Position numbers and translations under genes: made by a program
The notes under the pieces: model-generated
Seen by the model: the letters and a program-made list of their open reading frames with translations, nothing else
The model's database searches: none
What the model was told of the DNA's origin: nothing
Shown: positions 60,601-64,000 of the stretch, one piece after another
Numbering within the stretch: position 1 is the stretch's first letter
Layout of the letters: the number at the start of each line of letters is the position of its first letter
From: Mallotus nudiflorus
Taxonomy: Eukaryota > Streptophyta > Magnoliopsida > Malpighiales > Euphorbiaceae
DNA length: 64,000 nucleotides
Direction: 5' to 3'
NCBI GenBank assembly: GCA_947683625.1
Contig: CANTUR010001443.1
Location: forward strand, 1,296,501 to 1,360,500

Positions 60601-63600
60601 CTATATCATTTTTGAGTGAGAAATTAATGAAGCCAGATAGATTGCTAATCAGCTTTTGCTTTTCATATTATTTCACATGCAGTGTGCAATATTTGATTAT
60701 TCTCTTTTGATGCTTTACACATACACAGTAGCAACATCTACTCTAATTAATGTTGTTGGAATTCTTTCAATCAGTTTCTTCAAATTTGTAATTTCCTTTT
60801 ATGTTATACTTGTAGTATGTACTAAATAATAGCGATTCCTGGAACACCTTCTAAGTTTTTATATCTTTGGCATATTTTAGGAGGATAAGCGATAATAACT
60901 TCTCAGGAAAGATACCTGATTTCATCAGTAGATGGGCACACATACAAAAACTGTGAGTTTCCAAAACTTTTTGTACTTCTCTTATTTGGAAATAATTTAG
61001 CATCATTTTGTTTGAATTTTTGTGAATTCTAATTTTCTTACAGGCATGTACAAGGTAGCTCTCTTGAGGGACCTATACCTTCTACCATTTCTTCCTTGAC
61101 AAGCCTAAATGATCTGTAAGATATTGTAGCACACTAATTTAGCTTTTAATCATATACAAGAAGATTGTTAAGAGTATGGTTTTTCTTTTCAATGACATAG
61201 GCGGATTAGTGACTTAAAAGGCAAAGGTTCAACATTCCCACATTTGAATAATATGGAGTCCATGAAGACATTGTGAGTTAGAGATATGCGACTCTCAAAT
61301 CCTTTTCTGCTTGTGTTCTTATTGGTCAGTGTTCTATTGATGTAGATAGTAGTAAATATGTATGTCAATTCCAAATGCAGGGTGCTGAGGAATTGCTTGC
61401 TGTCTGGAAAAATCCCAGACTATATAGGGCACATGAAAAAACTGAAAACCCTGTAAGTACTTGTTTGACCAGAAGGCTCTAAAGATTCTTACAAATGGAT
61501 GGTCCCTCTTTCAAAATTAATTTTTTCGATATAGTTAGCTTTCTTCTCCCCAGAAATTGAATTTGCAATTTCCAAGAGAGAAAATATTGTACAATGTGCA
61601 TAAAAATTTTATCTGTTATAATTTATCATTTTTGTACGGTATCTGGAATGGAGGAAATTAGTGGCTTTAGCCTCTCAGTACAGGCAATATAATGAATATA
61701 CTAGCTGGTATTATTATTATTATTATTTTTTTTCGTTGAAAAGTATTTATATAAAGATTCAGAGGAAACAAAACTTTAAACGGAAGGAGTTTATATATAT
61801 ATATTAGGAATAAGTATAATTTTGATTCTTGTGGTTTTACCTTTTGGCAAAATCAGTCGTGGTTCACATTTTATGATAAAATCAATCATGTGTTTCACAT
61901 TTTTAACACTTTATTACCCTTTTAACTAATATCATCATTATTTTTATGATAAAATATTAATATGATAGTAATTTTCAATGATAAATTTATTCTATATATG
62001 ATTTACGATTAATACAATCAATTGGTTATTTTTAAAAATATTGTAAGTTATTTTAAACATTCATTTCTTTTTATTCATAATTAAATAAAAATACATCTAA
62101 ATTTGATTTTTTGTGAGTTTATTGTAGTTAGTTGAATAATATATTTCCCATTATATGATTTTAGCATTGAAAATACATATGATTTTAGCATTAAAGTATA
62201 TATTTTAAATAATATTCGTTAGAAGAGTATTAAAGTGTAAAATAATGTGTAACACATGGTACTTAAAAGCTAAAAAAATAATACAGGATTGGTTTTGTCG
62301 AAAGGCAAAACCATAGGGATCAAAATTGTATTTATCCCTATATATTACATAGGTTAACACTTTATATGATTGCTATGTGTACATGAGGTTTTGAATTAAC
62401 TGTCATCCTGCACATGATGGGATATAGTGGAAAAAGGCATGCTGTATCATTATGGTCATTTGTTATGCTTTTTGACATAATATGTGAATATAGACCAATA
62501 ATTGTTGTTTTGCTTTTGTTTTGTGTTTAATATTGTATGTGGAAGCTTTGATGTTTGCTGCAATAGCAGTATGGAAAATTCATGAAAACTTCAACCATTA
62601 TGGTTATCTGAATTTATTTGGCTGTACCTTCTTTTATTTGCTCTATCCCGATCATGCCTGTTGTGCTTCATTGATCAGATTAAAAACTCAATATCCCATC
62701 ACTGGTTCTCATTTCTCAGCCAAAATTCTTTGCAGTTTGATGGACACACAATGTACTTAAACTACAATATGCATAGGACACCACATCCATCTCATAACTG
62801 CAGTAATTACAACTGTAGTAGCCATTTTAATAGAAATTGCTCTATCTTTCAATAAATGCATCTTTCAGTGTAATAATATCTTATCTTGGGAACTAAACAT
62901 GCATAAATTCTAGGATAAAACTCCAAAAATCATCATCTTATGTGCCTTTTAATTTTTGAGAACTTCTATACCAAACATTTTCATGTTTACCATCATAGGA
63001 TTTTTCGTCTACTACAATTGATACAAGTTACATTGCTACTCCACTCTTTATTCAAATGCACAACTAGGACCAAAATTTTGCATCTACCTTCTGCCTAGGT
63101 GAACTAAAACCTCTAGTAAATTCTTATTATAACAGCATAAATTATGCCACTTTTTCTAATATGGAATATCTGTATGTAGAGATCTCAGCTTCAACAACCT
63201 AACTGGAGAAATTCCTCCATCATTTTCACAATTAGAGAAAGCGGATTTTATGTAAGTGGATACCACAAGTAAATGCCATAAATCTATTGTTTGTATGCAG
63301 TTAAGTCAGCATAACTTTGCTACTTGATATTTGCTTAGGTACTTGACCAAAAACAAGCTTACAGGATCTATACCTGAGTGGGTTGTTGAAAGGAACAAGA
63401 ATGTGTAAGTTTATTTCCTTGACGTTTAATTTCAAACTTGAAGCTCCACTTCTGCCCAAAGTTTTCATGGTCCAACAGCTGTAAAGATGTTAAAATGTCA
63501 TCAGGGAATTTAATGTAACCATGTTCCATTACAGTTTCAAACTAAGCTCACAGTGTCAAGGAAAGAGTGTGACAATTTTGCTACAGCTACATGGATCATA

Positions 63601-64000
63601 ACAGTTAATGCTTTTGCTGGGCTTTGTCTGTAGGGATATTTCTGATAACAACTTCACTTGGGATAGCTCAAGTCAAATTGAATGTCCTCGAGGGAGTGTG
63701 TGAGTTTAATGAAAATGTTTTTATTTTTAAATCTTGAACCTTCTTTGTTATCAACATATTGAACTATTTCATGTCTTTTGCAGGAACTTAGTGGAGAGTT
63801 ACTCTTCATCTGCAAACAAGCTGTAAGAATCTTGCATGCATATTGTTACATATCTGTACTTACATGTAAAAGGATATTGTTACTGCTCATTTCATTTCCT
63901 TTTCCCTTTAAATTCTTGATTTTGATGTCTTATGTAATCTTCAGTTGACTGAGAGTACATTGGCATTACTTTTTCTCTTGTCACAGAAGTAAAGTCCATT
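56037..64000 (+). CDS. LRR receptor-like serine/threonine kinase (LRR-VIII-2 type), 5' part, 16 exons, runs off window
   Basis: Plasma-membrane receptor kinase; this part encodes the extracellular side. Exons: 56037-56160, 56353-56527, 59427-59498, 59628-59696, 59778-59849, 60230-60301, 60408-60479, 60881-60952, 61044-61115, 61201-61272, 61381-61452, 63180-63251, 63339-63404, 63634-63699, 63784-63822, 63987-64000+. All introns are GT-AG and the frame stays open for about 400 residues. Exon 1 gives a signal peptide (LLLLLIICFITFFSFASFGF). Exon 2 gives the N-terminal cap (NDWDFRKDPCSG, VTCNCSFNKNSTCHIVS). Exons 3-14 each encode about one LRR of mostly 24 residues (LSGIVPPEFSKL, LTGSVPSQWATM, LTGEIPPSFSQL). 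The end SYSSSANKLSKVH is where this family leads into the malectin domain. Malectin, membrane span and kinase lie beyond the window. Closest known type by motif: Arabidopsis At1g53430/At1g07650 group; the ligand is unknown. Confidence 0.9.
58205..58545. mobile_element. Fold-back/MITE-like element in intron 2
   Basis: Left arm (TGACACTTAAATACTCATGT, GATATTTGCC, AAAATTCACTAA) is mirrored on the right (TTGGTGAATTTGG, GATAAATATCACATGG, ACTCAAGTGTCATG). Arms about 85 bp at ~80% identity by eye; the centre is rich in ACATC/ACATTAGCAT repeats. Confidence 0.6.
58590..59213. mobile_element. MITE-like element with pyrimidine core in intron 2
   Basis: Ends GGCTCCGTTTGTTTGCCGAA and CAAACAAATGGAGTCA are inverted copies, followed inside by GAAAATATTTT stretches on both sides. 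The core, 58800-59075, is almost pure T/C. Resembles hAT-type MITEs; no clean target duplication is visible. Confidence 0.55.
61453..63179 (+). other. Intron 11 of the receptor gene (1.7 kb)
   Basis: Donor GTAAGT, acceptor GTATGTAG. It contains the MITE at 61807-62338. Frames at 62521-62855 inside it have no recognisable domain. Confidence 0.75.
61807..62338. mobile_element. Mutator-like MITE in intron 11, with 9-bp TSD
   Basis: 532 bp. Ends GGAATAAGTATAATTTTGAT and ATCAAAATTGTATTTATCCC are inverted copies; further in, GTGGTTTTACC pairs with GGCAAAACCA. Flanked by a perfect 9-bp duplication TATATATTA (61798-61806, 62339-62347), the length produced by Mutator-type transposases. Confidence 0.8.

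Larger units (their letters stand above)
59427..63822 (+). other. Phase-matched LRR exon array of the receptor gene
   Basis: Eight consecutive exons (5-12) and exon 3 are exactly 72 nt, exon 4 is 69, exons 13-14 are 66 and exon 15 is 39. Every intron after exon 2 falls after the second base of a codon, usually the Leu of the next LxxL. One-LRR-per-exon structure with uniform phase is what LRR genes of this family show and lets repeats be gained or lost without frameshift. It also supports each splice choice. Confidence 0.9.

Noticed and set aside
62521..62855. Frames of 79 and 64 aa in intron 11
   Set aside because: Between confirmed exons 11 and 12 of the receptor gene, not homologous to LRRs and without splice signals that would keep the frame.

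Overview
The window looks like AT-rich nuclear DNA of a flowering plant, most likely a eudicot. It is a transposon-packed intergenic region next to one multi-exon plant receptor gene. The species cannot be named from the sequence. There is no sign of bacterial, organellar or CRISPR content.

Region 1 (1-25182) is a decayed Ty3/gypsy chromovirus-type retrotransposon on the + strand whose left end lies outside the window. Its gag, protease and the start of its RT occupy 1-2089. A Ty1/copia element (2090-9671) interrupts the RT. The rest of RT, RNase H, integrase and a chromodomain-like tail run from 9672 to 12017. Its 3' LTR (12076-25182) is swollen by nested insertions. A second LTR of the same family (13978-23891) sits in the first, and a third (17758-22445) sits in the second. 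A foreign solo LTR sits in the second copy (15412-17371) and a copia solo LTR in the third (20597-21989). Subtracting the insertions gives three LTRs of about 3.2-3.3 kb.

Region 2 (25183-27447) is non-coding and contains a probable fold-back element.

Region 3 (27448-50174) is a 22.7 kb LTR element with a TTGTC target-site duplication (TSD) and no recognisable coding capacity. It holds two solo LTRs of the chromovirus family (29660-32762, 45103-48317), a 10.97 kb gag-only element (33341-44311, TSD AGCAC) and a rearranged LTR-like insert with a perfect 100-bp palindrome (48377-49338).

Region 4 (50175-55310) has a possible LINE 3' remnant split by another chromovirus-family solo LTR (50533-53889), a SINE-like fragment and a fold-back MITE.

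Region 5 (56037-64000) is the only convincing host gene. It is a leucine-rich-repeat receptor kinase of the LRR-VIII-2 type, + strand. Sixteen exons are visible (about 400 residues: signal peptide, N-cap, LRRs). The gene runs off the window before its malectin and kinase domains. Two long introns carry MITE-like elements, one with a 9-bp TSD.

The most unusual signal is RNA/DNA structure in the transposons. Three unrelated families each carry sets of stem-loops in which the loop is constant and the stems differ but stay paired. The clearest is a 20-hairpin array at 35566-36159 in the gag-only element.
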